From Caballeronia sp. GAFFF1 (lineage in GTDB: Bacteria > Pseudomonadota > Gammaproteobacteria > Burkholderiales > Burkholderiaceae), in the NCBI RefSeq assembly GCF_023630705.1, contig NZ_JALQEM010000031.1:62001-126000 (forward strand): a DNA stretch of 64,000 bases, written 5' to 3'. Made by a program: the position numbers and the translations under genes. Shown here in pieces: positions 63,919-64,000 of this stretch (its first letter is position 1; each line of letters begins with the position of its first letter). Under the pieces are notes generated by a model. That model had not been told where the DNA came from, did not search any database, and worked only from the letters and a program-made list of their open reading frames with translations.

Positions 63919-64000
63919 TTACTGCGTCTTCGCAGCGTCGCTACCTGCGCAAGTGTCTACGCCTTCCAGCCCTTGCGCGCGCTTCTTCGCTGCAAGCCGG
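63919..64000 (-). CDS. Possible 3' end of a gene continuing beyond the window
   Basis: On the minus strand the last 82 bases read without a stop to TAA at 63919-63921 (…LAAKKRAQGLEGVDTCAG…). It may be the C-terminus of a protein whose gene begins outside the window. Too short to identify; a plus-strand reading from ATG 63905 is also open to the edge. Confidence 0.3.
   Translation of the reverse strand, partial: RLAAKKRAQGLEGVDTCAGSDAAKTQ

Overview
The window is GC-rich, densely coded DNA of a Burkholderiaceae bacterium, most like Burkholderia sensu lato (Paraburkholderia/Caballeronia). This rests on the BcsP-containing cellulose operon, the CheB, GGDEF/EAL and hybrid-kinase repertoire, the ssu and TRAP systems and codon use. 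No mobile element, rRNA or CRISPR array was found. There is one tRNA gene.

Layout. 1-12.4 kb: a tightly overlapping cellulose operon bcsP(partial)-bcsQ-bcsA-bcsB-bcsZ-bcsC. Its BcsC carries a long low-complexity, tandem-repeat linker between the TPR region and the outer-membrane barrel. 12.5-13.3 kb: an arsH-like flavoprotein. 13.5-23.2 kb: a catabolic island with a TRAP transporter (minus strand), a divergent operon of MaoC hydratase, crotonase, acyl-CoA dehydrogenase, CaiB-type CoA-transferase and a second MaoC, then an AraC-type regulator and a GH88 unsaturated-glucuronyl hydrolase. Three copies of one operator-like element (GTCCAA-N16-TCCTA) precede the three transcription units, each with a -10-like hexamer at the same distance. 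This is the most interesting signal in the window: a small, apparently undescribed AraC regulon. 23.3-28.3 kb: an RNase-fold lipoprotein that has lost its catalytic residues, an acyl-CoA synthetase, a LysR/SDR divergent pair with a palindromic operator, and a bestrophin-like membrane protein. 28.6-32.2 kb: a small protein, an orphan ParA and a PAS-GGDEF-EAL protein. 32.3-32.5 kb: tRNA-Val(GAC) with promoter and terminator.

32.5-37.2 kb: a small membrane protein, a PepSY protein, a sterol-desaturase-family enzyme, a small peptide with a double-glycine-like leader, a small lipoprotein and a stand-alone CheB. 37.4-42.9 kb: sulfonate utilisation (FMN reductase; ssuADCB on the minus strand) and a solitary MetQ-type binding protein. 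Together these import sulfur sources, and SsuD with reduced flavin releases sulfite. 43.0-49.0 kb: a PAS hybrid histidine kinase, a GAF-PAS-GGDEF diguanylate cyclase and an MFS-like membrane protein. 49.3-54.3 kb: a saccharide locus with UDP-galactopyranose mutase, a glycosyltransferase and a divergent GH1-RmlD fusion. 54.3-57.8 kb: LysR, Ldh-family dehydrogenase and MFS transporter, probably for a hydroxy acid. 58.1-60.4 kb: a MEDS-domain sensor overlapping a hybrid kinase. 60.4-64.0 kb: an SDR, a class V aminotransferase, a DUF2244-like protein and two small hydrophilic proteins.

Themes: c-di-GMP and cellulose recur (a PilZ-bearing BcsA, one cyclase, one dual-domain cyclase/phosphodiesterase), as do acid and sulfur catabolism with local regulators. 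Functions are from motif recognition only; no database search was possible.
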